From Lycium barbarum (taxonomy: Eukaryota > Streptophyta > Magnoliopsida > Solanales > Solanaceae): a stretch of DNA of 64,000 nucleotides. The notes below the pieces were generated by a model. The model searched no databases and was not told the origin of the DNA. It saw only the letters and a list, made by a program, of their open reading frames with translations. Location: contig NC_083339.1 of assembly GCF_019175385.1 (NCBI RefSeq), positions 30,719,637 to 30,783,636 on the forward strand, in the 5' to 3' direction. Of the stretch, positions 45,705 to 58,908 are shown in pieces. The stretch's first letter is position 1. Each line of letters begins with the position of its first letter. The position numbers and the translations under genes are program-made.

Positions 45705-48249
45705 TGTTATACCCCGTATTTTTATACGTCGTGTTATTCGTAAAAGAATCGGCGTGAGTTAAAGACGAAACCCTTCCCGGACACTGAATAGAAACCCTTA
45801 ATTTTCAATTTCTAAATTAGAACTAATTGTTTATGAATTTTATTTAGTGTGAAAATATTATTATTGGAGATTGGGAATTAATTAATTGTGATTATATTAT
45901 TCAGTGGGAATTAATAATTAATAAATTAATTAAAGTTAATTATACTAGTGGGCCCCACCCGTTTTTAAAAAAAAAAGAACAAATCATCAATTAGAGGACA
46001 CATTATGGGTCACGTGGAGGAGCCAAGGCATTAGTATATAAGTTAAGAGATGATTCACTAAAGGTAGCATTTCATTTTGAATTAGCAAAGGAACAAACAA
46101 TTTTCTAAGGAAAGAAAGCAACTCTCGGCCATAGCCATGGCTGGCTGAGAATGATGGTGAGTGAGAGGGAGTGTGGGAGCTTGGATTTTAAGCAATTGAA
46201 GGTGTTCAAGGAGTTGCAACATTAATTGGATTGTTGGAGGAGACAACGTTAAGCAATCAAGATCGTTAAGGTAAATTCAATCTTGTTCTATATGTTGTGA
46301 TAAATGTGTGTTGAATATAAAAAGATGTATGTGATGGTGTTAGGTTGTTGTGTTGGCCGTGAGTATGGACTGTTTTAGCTTAAAAATGGTGATTAATTTT
46401 GACGTTGTTATCGCTATGGTTGTTATAGATCGGGAGGCAAAAGTAAAGGAATTTGATAAATTAAGTAAAAGTTGTGGCATTGTGGACATATTGTCATCCT
46501 TGTTAAGTTGAGAAGATTGAATATATAACTATGTAGATATATTGTTATTGGTATTTCTGTGTTAACAGGAGGGTAATTAGAATTCGGGATAGGCGAATAT
46601 ATAGGGGAAGTGCTGCCCGATTTTCGTTAAGTCTTTAGCTAATAGAAAACCCTAAAAGAGAATATATCAGCTGAAATATAAGTTCTATAAGAAATGGGCT
46701 ATAGATTTGTAAACTAGGAAATATAGTTACTAACGGTAACGTTACTCTTATATTATATAGGTTAAAAGAGCGACGAGGCGAAAGAATTCACGAATAGTCG
46801 CTAACATGCATGTAAAGCTGTCCATTCTTTCTTTTGGCTTTTCTTAGATTTAAGTGATGAAAAAAATAAGCTTTGGGGTAATCCTATTCATAAGTCTTGA
46901 GTGCGCTTCTTGATTCTTATTCACTTCTTGATGTTAGAACTCTTAAGTGATTGAGCTCCCCTCTTCAATTTCCTATACGATGGATAATAGTCGATATATA
47001 TAAGCTCCTATTCTATTCCGAAAGGAACACCCATAAGGTGTCAGTTGAGTTGTGTATATGGTTTTACTAATGATTTCGAGGAAATTAGTTTTATACTAAA
47101 GGAAACATAAAGTTTGATTTTCAAAACCACTCCGAAGGGGGTGCGAGATTTAATTTTTTCATTTCATTTACGATTTATGTTTACATTCCATAGCATCATC
47201 TCTTTGTATGGGTATTTGTGGATTAAGTTGTGTTGACATGGTTGTGATATTAAGCCAGAAGCGGCTGCCCGAAGGGGCCATCATTATTAAGCCGGAAGCG
47301 GCTGCCCGAACGGGTCATCATTATTAAGCCGGAAGCGGCTGCTCGAAGAGGCCATCATTATTAAGCCGGAAGCGGCTGCTCGAAGGGGCCATCATTATTA
47401 AGCCGGAAGCGGCTGCCCGAAGGGGTCATCATTATTATGCCGGAAGCGACCGTCCGAAGGGACTATTGTGTTATTATGCCGGAAGCGGCCGTCCGAAGGG
47501 ACTATTGTGTTATTATGCCGGAAGCGGCGGTCCGAAGGGACTATTGTGTTATTAGCCAAAAGCGGCTACGAGTAGGATATTCTATATTTATATTGTGTAT
47601 GCTAGAATTTGTGCAAAGGGCCACATGATATGGTTCAAAATGCTGTTCCAGGTTACTCCCGGGTTGCTTTCTAAACTTGTTTACTGCTGTGGTTTCCTTG
47701 TTTTATGATTCAGTACTGCCTTACATATTCAGTACATATTTCGTACTGACCCCCTTTCTTTGGGGGGCTGTGTTTCATGCTCGCAGGTTCAGGGACGCGG
47801 TTCGACAATCCAGCCACCTAGGAGGAGTCAGCATTGAGAGTCAGACAGCTCCACCTGCTTCGGAGACTGTTCCTATTTTGGTATAATTTTATGTGTATAT
47901 ATTGCGGGCACGACGGGGCCCTGTCCCGTCACTTATGCACGGTCATACTCTTCTAGTAGTCTGCGAACAGCGTGGGTGTCGTGGATACTGTTTGGCCTTG
48001 CCGGCCATTGTTTTGTTGTACAAAAGTATCGGCGGCCTCGTTGGCTTGCATTGTGATACGTTACGTATATATAGAAAAATGTGTTGGGATGCTTTGAGTT
48101 ACAGGTCGACTTTGGTATACTATTTACAGCTTTCAGACTTAGTTAAATAAACCCTATTGAATGCCATGTTTGAGTACAGGTAACACAAGTTGGGTTATCG
48201 GGCAGGTTAAGCTCGGTCACTCGTCATGGCCCTAGGTTGGGTCGTGACA
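45705..48249 (+). repeat. RE10 3' LTR
   Basis: A 2545-bp partner of 41253-43802, ending GTCGTGACA and followed by GACAG. TATATAAG is at 46035-46042 and a donor-like AAG|GTAAAT at 46271. The few differences are scattered point changes. Confidence 0.92.
47247..47570 (+). repeat. Minisatellite in RE10 3' LTR
   Basis: It has the same number and order of units as in the 5' LTR (five, three, partial), with different point changes. Confidence 0.92.
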
Positions 48250-48254
48250 GACAG
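48250..48254. repeat. Target site duplication GACAG, right of RE10
   Basis: An exact match to 41248-41252. Joining the two flanks restores the gag text as seen in RE4. Confidence 0.92.
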
Positions 48255-48725
48255 AAGGCAAGGCAAGAGGGCTTGATCTATGGGAACGGGCAATGATTAC
48301 AAAGGGGGATCAAGGCAGACATATTCTGGGCACTCAGGCTAGTCGGTGACCAGTGCACCTCCTTGATTCGTAGGTAGGTGATTTGATCGCTCTCTCCATT
48401 CAGGACAGGGCCAGAGTTTGAGGGCCTCAGATTCCCAGTTCAGGGAATACTATAGTCAGAGGAGAACTCCAGTACCGCGATGCCGCCAATGTGGTAGGTT
48501 ACATTCCGAACAGTGCCGCCAGGGTTCAGATGCCTGTTATACTTGTGGTCAGGTGGGACACATGATGAGAGATTGCCCGTCGACGAGTGGAAGAGTTGGA
48601 GTTCAGCCTACGGGCTCAGCAGCTGGTTTTTTCTCAGCATGCCCGGTAGGGAAGATTTCCCAGATGTCAGTCAGCCGAGGTAGGCAGCATCTACTTCAGG
48701 TGCCACTCAGCCCCGTGTATATGCT
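48255..48725 (+). pseudogene. RE9 gag, C-terminal part with zinc knuckle
   Basis: This is the continuation of RE9 gag after RE10. The Arg/Gln-rich RASDSQFREYYSQRRTPVPR leads to CRQCGRLHSEQC and the CCHC knuckle CYTCGQVGHMMRDC (about 48535-48580), which binds RNA. A frameshift after SRGR (about 48680) separates it from the protease frame. Confidence 0.87.
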
Positions 48726-50021
48726 TTGACGGGACGACAGGATCTTGAGTCCTCCCCGAACGTTGTTATAGGTACATTGTCTATATTCTTCCGTGACGTA
48801 TATGCACTGATAGATCCGGGTTCTACTCTTTCCTATATTACTCCATATGTTACTGGCTGTATTGGGGTGAAACCTGAGCCGATCAAATCTTTTGAGGTGT
48901 CTACTCTGGTTGGTGATCCCGTGATAGCAAGGCAAGTGTATAAAAATTGTGTAGTTGTGATATGTGATCGCCAGACAAAAGCTGATTTGATTGAGCTGGA
49001 AATGGTAGATTTCGATGTAATTATGGGTATGGATTGGTTGGCATCATGCTATGCAAATGTCGATTGCCGAACGAAAGTAGTTCGATTCCAATTTCCGGGA
49101 GAGCCCGTGCTCGAGTGGAAGGGTAATACGGCATCGCCAAAGGGTAGGTTTATTTCCTACCTTAAGGTAAGAAAGATGATAGCCAAGGGATACATTTATC
49201 ATCTAGTCCGAGTACATGACATAGAAGCAAAGTCGCCAACTTTCCAATCAGTTCCGGTCATAAATGAATTCCCAGATGTGTTTCCAGACGAACTTCCAGG
49301 AATTCCTCCAGTAAGGGAGAATGACTTCGCCATTGATGTGTTGCCGGAAACCAAGCCTATTTTTATTCCTCGTTATCGAATGTCCCCGACAGATTTAAAA
49401 GAGCTAAAGGCGCAGCTAAAAGATTTGCTAGATAAGGGATTTATTAGACCCAGCTCATCACCATGGGGAGCTCCAGTTTTGTTTGTAAGGAAGAAAGACG
49501 GATCTCTACGAATGTGCATCGATTATAGGCAGCTGAACAAGGTGATGATAAAGAATAAATATCCTCTTCCAAGGATTGATGATTTATTTGATCAGCTTCA
49601 GGGTGCCAAATGGTTTTCAAAAATAGATTTGAGATCGGGTTATCATCAAGTGAGAGTTAGAGAAGCGGATATACCCAAGACAGCCTTCAGAACGAGATAT
49701 GGTCATTATGAATTTCGAGTGATGTCGTTTGGGTTGACTAATGCTCCGGCCGGGTTTATGAATCTGAGGAATAATGTATTCAGGCCTCTCTTGGATCTAT
49801 TTGTGATAGTATTTATTGATGATATTCTGGTGTATTCTCGCACAGAGTCAGAACATGCAGATCATCTGAGAATTATTCTTGGCATTCTTCGAGCCCGAGA
49901 ATTGTATGCAAAATTTTCAAAGTGTGAGTTTTGGCTGAATTCTGTGACATTTCTGGGCCATGTTATTTCGAATGATGGCATTCGAGTCGACACTCAGAAA
50001 ATTGAAGCTGTGAAGACTTAG
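48726..50021 (+). CDS. RE9 protease and reverse transcriptase
   Basis: This is the longest open frame of the window, 431 codons. The protease lies at residues ~5-140: [19 protein letters not shown] (DPG in place of DSG), then [18 protein letters not shown] linker follows: [18 protein letters not shown] runs from residue ~215: [46 protein letters not shown] (catalytic Asp), [13 protein letters not shown] and [14 protein letters not shown] (active-site DD). It ends at EAVKT by a TAG where RT thumb text continues. RT copies element RNA into DNA in the particle. Confidence 0.92.
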   Translation: MTGRQDLESSPNVVIGTLSIFFRDVYALIDPGSTLSYITPYVTGCIGVKPEPIKSFEVSTLVGDPVIARQVYKNCVVVICDRQTKADLIELEMVDFDVIMGMDWLASCYANVDCRTKVVRFQFPGEPVLEWKGNTASPKGRFISYLKVRKMIAKGYIYHLVRVHDIEAKSPTFQSVPVINEFPDVFPDELPGIPPVRENDFAIDVLPETKPIFIPRYRMSPTDLKELKAQLKDLLDKGFIRPSSSPWGAPVLFVRKKDGSLRMCIDYRQLNKVMIKNKYPLPRIDDLFDQLQGAKWFSKIDLRSGYHQVRVREADIPKTAFRTRYGHYEFRVMSFGLTNAPAGFMNLRNNVFRPLLDLFVIVFIDDILVYSRTESEHADHLRIILGILRARELYAKFSKCEFWLNSVTFLGHVISNDGIRVDTQKIEAVKT

Positions 50022-50753
50022 CCAAGGCGTACGATGCCTGCAGAAGTTCGTAGTTTTCTGGGTTTGGCAGGATACTATAGAAGATTCGAAGAGGGCTTTT
50101 CATCTATTTCAGCCCTATTGACGTAGCTAACCCAGAAGTCAGCTAAATTTCAATGGAATGATGCTTGTGAGTGCAGCTTCCAAGAGTTGAAAAATAGGTT
50201 GACCTCAGCCCCGGTTCTAACACTTCCAGAAGGGCCAGATGGCTATGTTGTGTATTGTGACGCTTCCGGTGTCGGATTGGGATTTGTATTGATGCACCAT
50301 GGTAAGGTTATTGCATATGCTTCGAGACAATTGCGGAAACATGAGAAGAATTATCCAACTCATGATCTCGAATTGGCTGCGGTTATTCATGCCTTAAAAA
50401 TATGGAGACATTATTTGTACGGTGTGTACGTTGATATCTATACAGATCACAAGAGTCTTCAGTACATTTTTAAACAGAAGGAGCTGAATTTACGGCAGAG
50501 GCGGTGGTTAGAATTATTAAAAGATTATGATGTTAACATTTTATACCACCCCGGGAGGGCGAATGTAGTAGCCGATGCGCTTAACCGCCAATCAAAGGGC
50601 AGTTTATGCGAAGTCCCTCCGGAAAAGAAAAGGATGGTTTATGAGCTCCACCAATTAGCTAATCTGGGAGTACGTGTAATTGATTCAAGTAATGCCAAGA
50701 TTAGTATTAAAGATCCCATAATTTCGTCCCTGGACGTGGAAGTAAAAGAATGA
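50022..50753 (+). pseudogene. RE9 RT end and RNase H
   Basis: In-frame continuation with TAG stops at 50019 and near 50126, then open from 50187 to 50753. It includes [18 protein letters not shown], the RNase H start [29 protein letters not shown] in pieces, the catalytic Glu in [31 protein letters not shown], and the end [17 protein letters not shown]. All RNase H acidic residues appear present. Closed by a TGA where TGG (Trp) is expected from RE4. Confidence 0.87.
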
Positions 50754-52192
50754 CAGTATGAAGATCCTCAATTGTGTCATTACAGAGACACATCTCATGG
50801 AAAGGAAAAGTCTCCGTTTGAAGTTTCTATGGATGGAATTCTTAGATACCGAGGCAGGTTATGTGTGCCGAATGTAGCAGAATTGCGCCGACGAATCCTA
50901 GAAGAAGCACATTATTCTCGGTACTCTATTCACCTAGGTGCAACCAAAATGTATCATGATCTCAAGATGATGTATTGGTGGGATGGCATGAAAAGGGACA
51001 TAGCAGAATTTGTGACACAGTGTCCAAATTGCCAACAAGTAAAAGTTGAACATCAGAAGCCAGGGGGCTTGTTACAGGCAATAGAAATGCCTCCTTGGAA
51101 ATGGGAAGTGATAAACATGGATTTTATAGTGAGATTACCTCGTTCCCGTGGCAAGTATGATTCCATATGGGTGATCGTGGACAGATTGAAGAAAGCAACC
51201 CATTTTCTCCCAGTTAGGACTACATAATCAGCAGAAGACTATGCGAGGTTATATCTCAAGGAAATTGTGAGACTTCATGGTATTCCATTAGCTATTATTA
51301 CAGACAGGGGAGCACAGTTTACGGCCAAGTTCTGGAAGTCCTTTCAAGAAGGTCTAGGCACTCAAGTGAAGCTTAGCACGACATTTCATCTGCAGACGGA
51401 TGGGCAAGCTGAGCGTACGATTCAAGCCTTGGAAGATATGCTACGAGCATGTGTACTGGATTTTGGTGGAAGTTGGACGATCATTTTCCGCTAATTAAAT
51501 TTGCATATAACAACAGCTATCATTCCAGTATTCAAAGGGCTCCATATAAAGCTTTATACGGAAGGAAATGTAGATCTCCAATTGGATGGTTCGAAATAGG
51601 AGAAGTACAGCTAGTAGGCCCTGAATTGATTCAGCAGGCGGTAGAAAAAGTTAAAGTGATCCGAGACCGATTATTAACAGCCCAAAGTCGCCAAAAGTCT
51701 TATGCGGACAATCGCCGACGAGACTTGGAATTTCAAGTTGGTGATTTGGTGTTCTTGAAAGTGTCGCCAATGAAAAGGGTGATGAGATTTTGTAAGAAAG
51801 GGAAGCTAAGTCCCAGATACATTGGACCCTACAAAATCATCCGCAAGGTGGGTCAGGTAGCCTATGAATTGGATTTGCCTTCGGAGCTTGAATCAGTCCA
51901 TCCAGTCTTCCACGTTTCGATGCTCCGCAAGTGTATTGGAGACCCCACCAAGATTGTCCCGATAGATGATGTGCAAGTGACAGAACGGCTTACCTATAAG
52001 GAGGTGCCTATTGCTATTTTAGATAGGCAGGTGCGGAGACTCCGAAATAAAGAGGTCGTTTCAGTCAAAGTCTTATGGCGAAACGATAACCGGGAAGAAA
52101 TGACTTGGGAAGCAGAAGAGAGCATGAAATCCAAGTACCCACACTTATTCCAACCCCCGGGAGAGATCCAAGACGAAACGCCGACGATATGA
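50754..52192 (+). pseudogene. RE9 integrase with chromodomain-like tail
   Basis: The zinc domain at ~50870-51060 includes H...H and CPNCQQVKVEHQKPGG. The catalytic core reads NMDFIVRLPRS (first Asp), DSIWVIVDRLKKATHF, a TAG at 51226, ITDRGAQFTAKFWKSF (second Asp) and TTFHLQTDGQAERTIQALEDML (Glu). A one-base shift near 51480 passes to the frame 51449-52192. That frame holds [28 protein letters not shown], the chromodomain-like AILDRQVRRLR, and MTWEAEESMKSKYPHLF. The shift and TAG inactivate it. Otherwise it is the most complete integrase here. Confidence 0.88.
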
Positions 52193-52358
52193 GGTATGTA
52201 CGCTTTATTTTTATGCTTTTGGTCGTGTGTGGCCACAGATATGTTGATATTGTGATGTAGCCCTGTGAGGCGATGATATTATGGGTTGTTGTGATAGGTT
52301 GGTAGTGTCAAATTACAGGGGAAACTCTGGCGAAATTTTCATAGAATCCCGAGTGTTT

Positions 52359-52396
52359 AACATTCGAGGACGAATGTTCCAAAAAGGGGGGAAGAG
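52359..52396 (+). promoter_or_regulatory. RE9 pre-PPT hairpin and polypurine tract
   Basis: The perfect stem AACATTCGAGGACGAATGTT (52359-52378) is followed by AAAAAGGGGGGAAGAG, which abuts the LTR start at 52397. Confidence 0.85.
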
Positions 52397-54665
52397 TGTT
52401 ACACCTCGGAAATTTCCCCGCGAACGTACAATGAAAAGTTGCAGGTTGGCACTTTGATCCAGTTGGTCGTAAAGTAGAATACGGCCCGTAAAGTGATTTA
52501 CGGACCGTAAACTGCTATTGTCCTCCAACCTTTCAAAAATTTCAACTTTCTGTCAAATGCTTCAAATGGTTTAAAACGACTTGGAATACGGATCGTAAAT
52601 TGAAATACGACCCGTAAACTGAGTCGTAAACTGCCATGATTTCCAGCATGCCTTTCTGGTTTTGATATGCTTAAATACGGTCGTGAAGGACGGACCGTAA
52701 ACCAGAATACGGCCCGTAAAGTGGGGTTTACGACCACTGTGCATCCCGACTACTGTTTATAAAAAAATCAGATTTTGTGATTACTATAAGGGACCCTTTT
52801 CATTCATTTCATTTCATTTTCTCATCTACACCAATCAAGAACTCTCTAGAAATTTCTCCAAACACTTCAACCATAAGAATAACAAGGAAATCAATGATCA
52901 ACAACATTAAATCCATGAAACAAAGTGTGTGAAACTCAAGTGAAGTTCATCCAAACCAAAAAGTTCCAAAAAAGAGTGAAGTAGGGTTTTGGTGCTAGAG
53001 GGGTAAATCCATTCAAAGCTTGTTCAACCATCATATAAGGTAAGTTTCATGACCATTTCATGTTGTTTAAGGTATTGGAAGGTTAAGACACCTGAATTGT
53101 AGAAAAGCATAGCAAATGGGTCATAAATGAGTGAATAGTGCCATGAGTGAATGGTAATTGAATTGAATCATGAATGTTAGTGTGTTGTGAGTATGAATAC
53201 GTTATAAATGACATGTAAACCATGAGATAAGTGTGATACATGAGAAAATACGATAGTGAACCCAAAACCATAAATGTGGGAAAAATGAGGAGAAATGGTG
53301 GATCGTGGTCATTGTATATGAATGATGATTGTTGATTGCTATATTGAAATTTTTGTTCTGGGTGTTGGAAGTTGACATGAAATACGGGAAAAGTAGTATA
53401 AACAAAGGAAGTGCCGCCCAGTTTTCCTAGAAATAGTAGCGCGCGTTCTTATAGTCGATTAACTAACGTAAATTTGAATCCTCTTTTAAAGGTAGAAACG
53501 CGATATCGAAGGAGAACAAGTGAGCGATAGTTTAGTTAAACGTCAAAGGTATGTGAGGCTAGTCCCTTCTTTCTAATGGCATGAATCCTATAGCGTAACT
53601 TGTTTCTCATCCATGAGCCTATGTCTATAATTAGCTACACAAGGTAATGAGTTAAAGTATAGAAAGTCTAATGATGTTATTTATCGCTTACAATCACCTT
53701 ATATGCTAATTCTTTCAAGGTCAGGCAGAATGTCCATGATTGTTCCATAATGCAATCGGGGGATCACGACCTTACGTCACCCCGATAGAGTATGTATTAT
53801 GATAAGCTAAGCATATTGTGATAAGCATATTATGATGATGATGATATAACACCGCGCCAAGTTGGCCGAGCAGTCACCGCTAAGGCGGGCAGCTATACGA
53901 TACACCATGGCCAAATGGCATGGGCAGACACCACTAGTGGGCGGCATGAGATGTTACCCCGGACGCGGGAGGCCTGGACGCGGGCTCATGTTATGATTAT
54001 CACACCGATCCGATATGGACGGGCAGTTTATACATGATTCATATATGATATGATATGATGATGAGCATGAGTAAGACAGCATGATTTGTTTTCTTATACT
54101 TGGCAGTTAGATTCTGATGTTCCATATGAGTATCTTCTTTATATCATTGTCTTACTTCATTGTTTATGCCTCTCATACTCAGTACAATATTCGTACTAAC
54201 GTCCGTTTTCTTTGGATGTTGTGTTCATGCCTACAGGTAGACAGGGAGGAGAGCTCGATCCAGATCCGTAGTAGCTGTCAGCTGGTTGGAAGCCCTCCAT
54301 TGTCCTGGAGGTGCTTATGACTATTCTTTTGTGTATATATATAGCCTTGTTTATGTATTTTGGGCACGACGGGGTCTTGTCCCGTCCCTATGTTCAGCTC
54401 CAGTAGAGGCTCGTAGATACGCAATGCGGGTTAGATGGTCTCACGAGGTCGCTGCTGTATATCTATACCTATATATATTATTTTGCTAGCCCAAGGGCAC
54501 ATGTATATGAAAGTATTTTATGTTTCCATACGAGATATGATTTTTCCTACGCTATGCGTATAAAGATGATAAAAGGGTATAAAAGGAGTAAAATGAGCGA
54601 CAGAACGAGCGGTGCTCGGTGTTTAGCCCCGGGTACCCGTCGCGGCCCCTAGCTGGGTCGTGACA
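52397..54665 (+). repeat. RE9 3' LTR
   Basis: A 2269-bp partner of 37941-40198, ending GGGTCGTGACA. The flank GTAAG (54666-54670) differs by one base from ATAAG (37936-37940), the aged 5-bp target duplication. Donor-like AAG|GTAAG is at 53040. Confidence 0.9.
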
Positions 54666-54670
54666 GTAAG

Positions 54671-57600
54671 CAACTGATCTCTAATTACTATGGCATCAAC
54701 AGAAACAGAGCACAGACAGATCTAATTATGCCAAGGAAATATAGAAAGGGTCACGACTTTGCTAGTTTAATGAGCACAAGTGGGATGCTACATTTCCCTC
54801 AAGATCATCTAGTTAAAAGTCAAGACAAAATAATTAGAATACAAGCAAGTTCAAGTGTAAGCAATACCAAGAGATTTTAAGCCCTAGTGATTCTATGTAA
54901 GGAATGCAGTTTTAAGTATAGAAACTGCATTTTCACACAGACTTTAAGCAAATAGAAAGACCAACAGTCCTAAGGATACACAGAAGATTCAATATTTTTA
55001 AAGTTCAAAGTTTTGAAATCCCTTTTAGACCTTCTCCCCTAATCCTATTCCATTGTAGAAAGAAACAGGTTAATCCTATAGGAAGATGCATATGATTTAA
55101 ACATATTCACAATTAGTGGCCTGCTCTTAACTTTCTCATTTTTTAAAGCTGAACAGTATTCATAATTCACCTGGGATCATTTGAAAGTTCACTTGTTGTT
55201 ATTATACCCTTGGCTGGTGTTTAATGTTGCATTAAGGAGCAGTACATTATTCAAACAGGGCCAGGTTCATTTATTATCCTCTAATTGGTTTAGACTAGCA
55301 AGCTTAAGGACATATCTCAGAAGTTTAAGACATGATACATTATCTGAAGTACAATAAAGAAAGAGTTAAATGTATTTCCATGTCATCATGCTGCTGACTT
55401 AAATTAATGTAAGTTACTCCTCTATTCCTCTCTTTAGTATTCTAGTGTTTTAAGAAAACCGTTTCAAACACCGATAAAGCCAAACCAATGCATACAAAAC
55501 CCCATGTAGGTTTTAACTCTAAACCAAGTCCAACTAGATGTTAGAGGGTCCTCACAACTTATTATATTTTCCAGATAAGACATTTGGACTTATTTTTCAG
55601 CAATCAATGATCATATACCTACTTGAAGTCTTTCTCTCTTTCCAGTTTTAAACAATGCCTACAGTCCTCAAACTGTTGTGTAACATCTAGTCTAGTCAAC
55701 TAATCCCTAATCATACCTGAGTAGGTCAGCAGGTTCATTTGAATTCAGACATCAAACATTATGACCAGGTTTAGTGATCTAAGTGAGCAAACATTAGTGC
55801 GATGGAAGTTCATTTTTTAGGGCCTATTCAACTCAACAAAATAGAAAAGGCCACCAAGTGTGCAAACATAGTAAGTTGCACCCCATAGACTTGTGGGATA
55901 TGCCATGACAATATTTTATTTGGGAAGAAAGATACTATGGATCAAGTGAGACCTGGCCCTTTCTCAATCTTTTCCTAAGATTTCTTTAAAAAGACTTCCC
56001 CATTTGTCAAGTAGTTTATACTTACATATCTACACTCATGGTCCTCTTCTCTCATCCTTAAGCAATGCTAAGGGGGTTCGACAGCTTAGATTATAAAGCC
56101 AATTTCCTCAAGGTTTCAACTACAAGCCTATTTTATCCTCTTCTCTTTACTCTAACAGGACTTACAGGATCCTATATGTTTATCCTCAATTTAGGCCTAA
56201 GCAAATAGTGTGATCAACAGTTATTATCTGACCATCTTCCTCATCTATGTACCCAAAAAAAAAAAAAAAACAGGTCTCTTGTTTTAAAGGCAAACCTCAA
56301 TCCCTAAGCTATTGAGCACTTAGCAAAACATGACCAAACCTACTTCTTTTCACCATTCTCATACTACTTTAAATTTGTTAAATTGGACTCTTAAGGTCAC
56401 CTATTAAACTAGGGTCAGCCCATGAAGAAATATCAATGCAGATGCAATAACTTATAGCACACTAGCTTACTTTCATAACATAAATTGCTTCACCAATTAG
56501 ATAGGACACACAGAACAAATTTTCAGATTCTTCGCAACTATTTTTTTCTCCCATTTTTCACATCTTTTACTCCCTAAAGCAGCCACTAATCAGGTTAAGA
56601 ACTAACAACCACTTTCCTAGTTGGCAAAACTAATGAACTTCAAGTATGATATGGTCCAAAAGGTTTACCCTTTTTTTTAACAATTCTACCAAACCCTTTA
56701 GGACTTAGAGATAGACTAGTTTCAATATGTAAGACTTGTAATGTGAGTTACACCAAGAAAAGTTTGTAAACACCATATGTTTAAGCCACACAAGTTCAGA
56801 CAAGAGATTGAAGCACTTAATCAAACCAAACACAGGTTCATATTCAGGTTTTTAATCACATTAGTTTTATGATTTGTTAAAGACATAAGCAGTTTGGCAC
56901 ATATTCTGGCTTAGACTAGGTGAAACATAATCACAGATGTATCAATTATTAGTTTACTAACCCAAAAGCCAAACTGAACCAGATCCCATTTTCTATTGTA
57001 TATTAGTTGGGAAAATGCTATTAACTAGTCCCGATTTTATCTTATTCTGTGTGAGTGAGGTCATTTAAGATGGAAAAACATGTTCAAGATACATTAACCA
57101 CACTATTTCACAGCTTAAATAGAAGCATTGAAATCACATGGATTACCTTTTATACGCGCAGCCAAGAAAAGAATGGACCTTGGAGCCTTATGCTTCCAAT
57201 CTCGAAACTCAGCCACACAAAATATAGAACAAGCAAAGGAAATACTTTTAGAACTGAGAAAAAACTCCAACTCTTAAGATCAAAGTCTTAAAATTTTACT
57301 AAGAAGCTTTAAAAATCGAATTTTCTAGCTTCTTGAAATTGTCCTAACTTTTTCTTTTTCCTCTTTTTTTTTTGGCGAGGGTGGGGTTCTATAAATAGAA
57401 CCCCCAAAATTCATCCAAAGACTAAAATTACCGATGTGGTACAAACCTTCTTTTCAGAACTAAACGTTCAATACACGAAATTAACGATCCAGATCTAAAG
57501 ACAACCAACGTATGCGGTCAGATCTGATCCATCTTAGGTCGATCTGAGCCAACATCTAAGGGCCAATAAGAAATCATGAAAACAATAAAATTGTACAACC

Positions 57601-58908
57601 TTAAAGCAACAGAAAATCGTAGGTTTGACTAGAAATCTAAAGAAAAGAGTAAAAGGAGGGATCTATTACCGTATTTGGGACGAGTTTTGAGCAAAATCAT
57701 GTTGAAACATTAATTATTTCACTTTTTCAATCATGCAAAGACTGTCAAAAGTCCGAGGGGTCTGCATTTTTGCCATATCTGGCATGAGACAGGGAAAAAC
57801 AATGGGCGGCGCCTTAGGGTTTTAGAGCAAAGGGGAAAGGGAGGAGAGAGAAGGAGTATAAGGCTTTGTTTGTTATGAGAAAAATGAAAATGAAATGAGG
57901 AAGTATTACTCCCTTCCTTATCTGCACATTTTTGGCATGGGAATGGTCCATTAGATGGACTGGGCCTGGTCCGATTTTAAGCCCCTTTTCCCTATGTATA
58001 TCACGTGTTTATATTTACATATACCATATGTATATACGCGTATAGAGTAAAGTAGGCAATTTAATAAACGGGTAAAAGCTAAAATATTGATTATTGGTCA
58101 CAATATTTTAATTTTAAGCAAATTATGACGTAATTATCCTATTTAAATAATTTAAAAGTGGCAAGCTGTGTTAATGGGATTAATTTTGCGAATATGGCCC
58201 TAATTGATTCTAATCCGATTGATTATTTCAATTATGCTCATATTTGGCCTAATTAGCAAACTTTAAAATTAATTTTCATTAATGACCTTAATTAATTTGA
58301 ACCAATGAATCTGGTTTTTTCAAATAAGGCCATTAAAAGGATAATTTTACAAAAATGACCCCAATTTCCTTAAACCATGAATTGGTATAATTAATTGTGG
58401 CCATAACCAAAATAATTAAAATAATTAAAAAACAATTTTTAATAAGGACCACTTAATTAACTAATTAAAACATTTATAGACAGTTACAAAATAATTTTGA
58501 CAAATTACACAACTATACAAAATTAAAGATTGAGGGGTGAAATGGTTAATTATTTAAATTACCCAAACTCGATGGAATGAAGGGAATAAAGTATTTGCTA
58601 ATTTTGATTTTTGACAATTTAAACAATCAAATAAATGATTATCATTTTTAAACAAAATGCCCTTTTTTATTTTGATTAAATCGAACAAATACCTCATAAA
58701 TGTCATGAAAAGTACCAATTAATTTCTAAATAATTTTATGATGCCATAAAAATCTTTTTTGACCAATTTAAAGGGGGTAAAATATGGACTTGAACAATTT
58801 ATAGAAAAATCATTTAAACCCTTCAAGGTGCATAGCTCATTTTATTTATTTTCTAAGGACTCTAAGTGATTAAAATAGTTACGGGAGGTCAAAAATTAGG
58901 TGTCAACA
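54671..58908 (-). repeat. OG8: Ogre/Tat-like LTR, non-coding
   Basis: On the minus strand it starts TGTTGACACCTAATTTTTG at 58908. The first ~100 bp match OG6 (TTATTTATT, AAGGACTC, GGGAGGTC). The interior is AT-rich and without coding motifs. A TATA-like box sits in a near-perfect palindrome at 57384-57403. It interrupts the gag of RE11 at 58909. Confidence 0.65.
57384..57403 (-). promoter_or_regulatory. Palindromic TATA-like box in OG8 LTR
   Basis: GGGTTCTATAAATAGAACCC: nine-base arms around a TATA-like centre, preceded on the minus strand by ordinary LTR sequence. It could be the OG8 core promoter. Confidence 0.5.

Noticed and set aside
54671..58908. OG6 and OG8 as the two LTRs of one Ogre-like element
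   Set aside because: Only the first ~100 bp look alike by eye, and their right flanks differ (ACTGG, ACTTT). They may be separate insertions, so I did not pair them.
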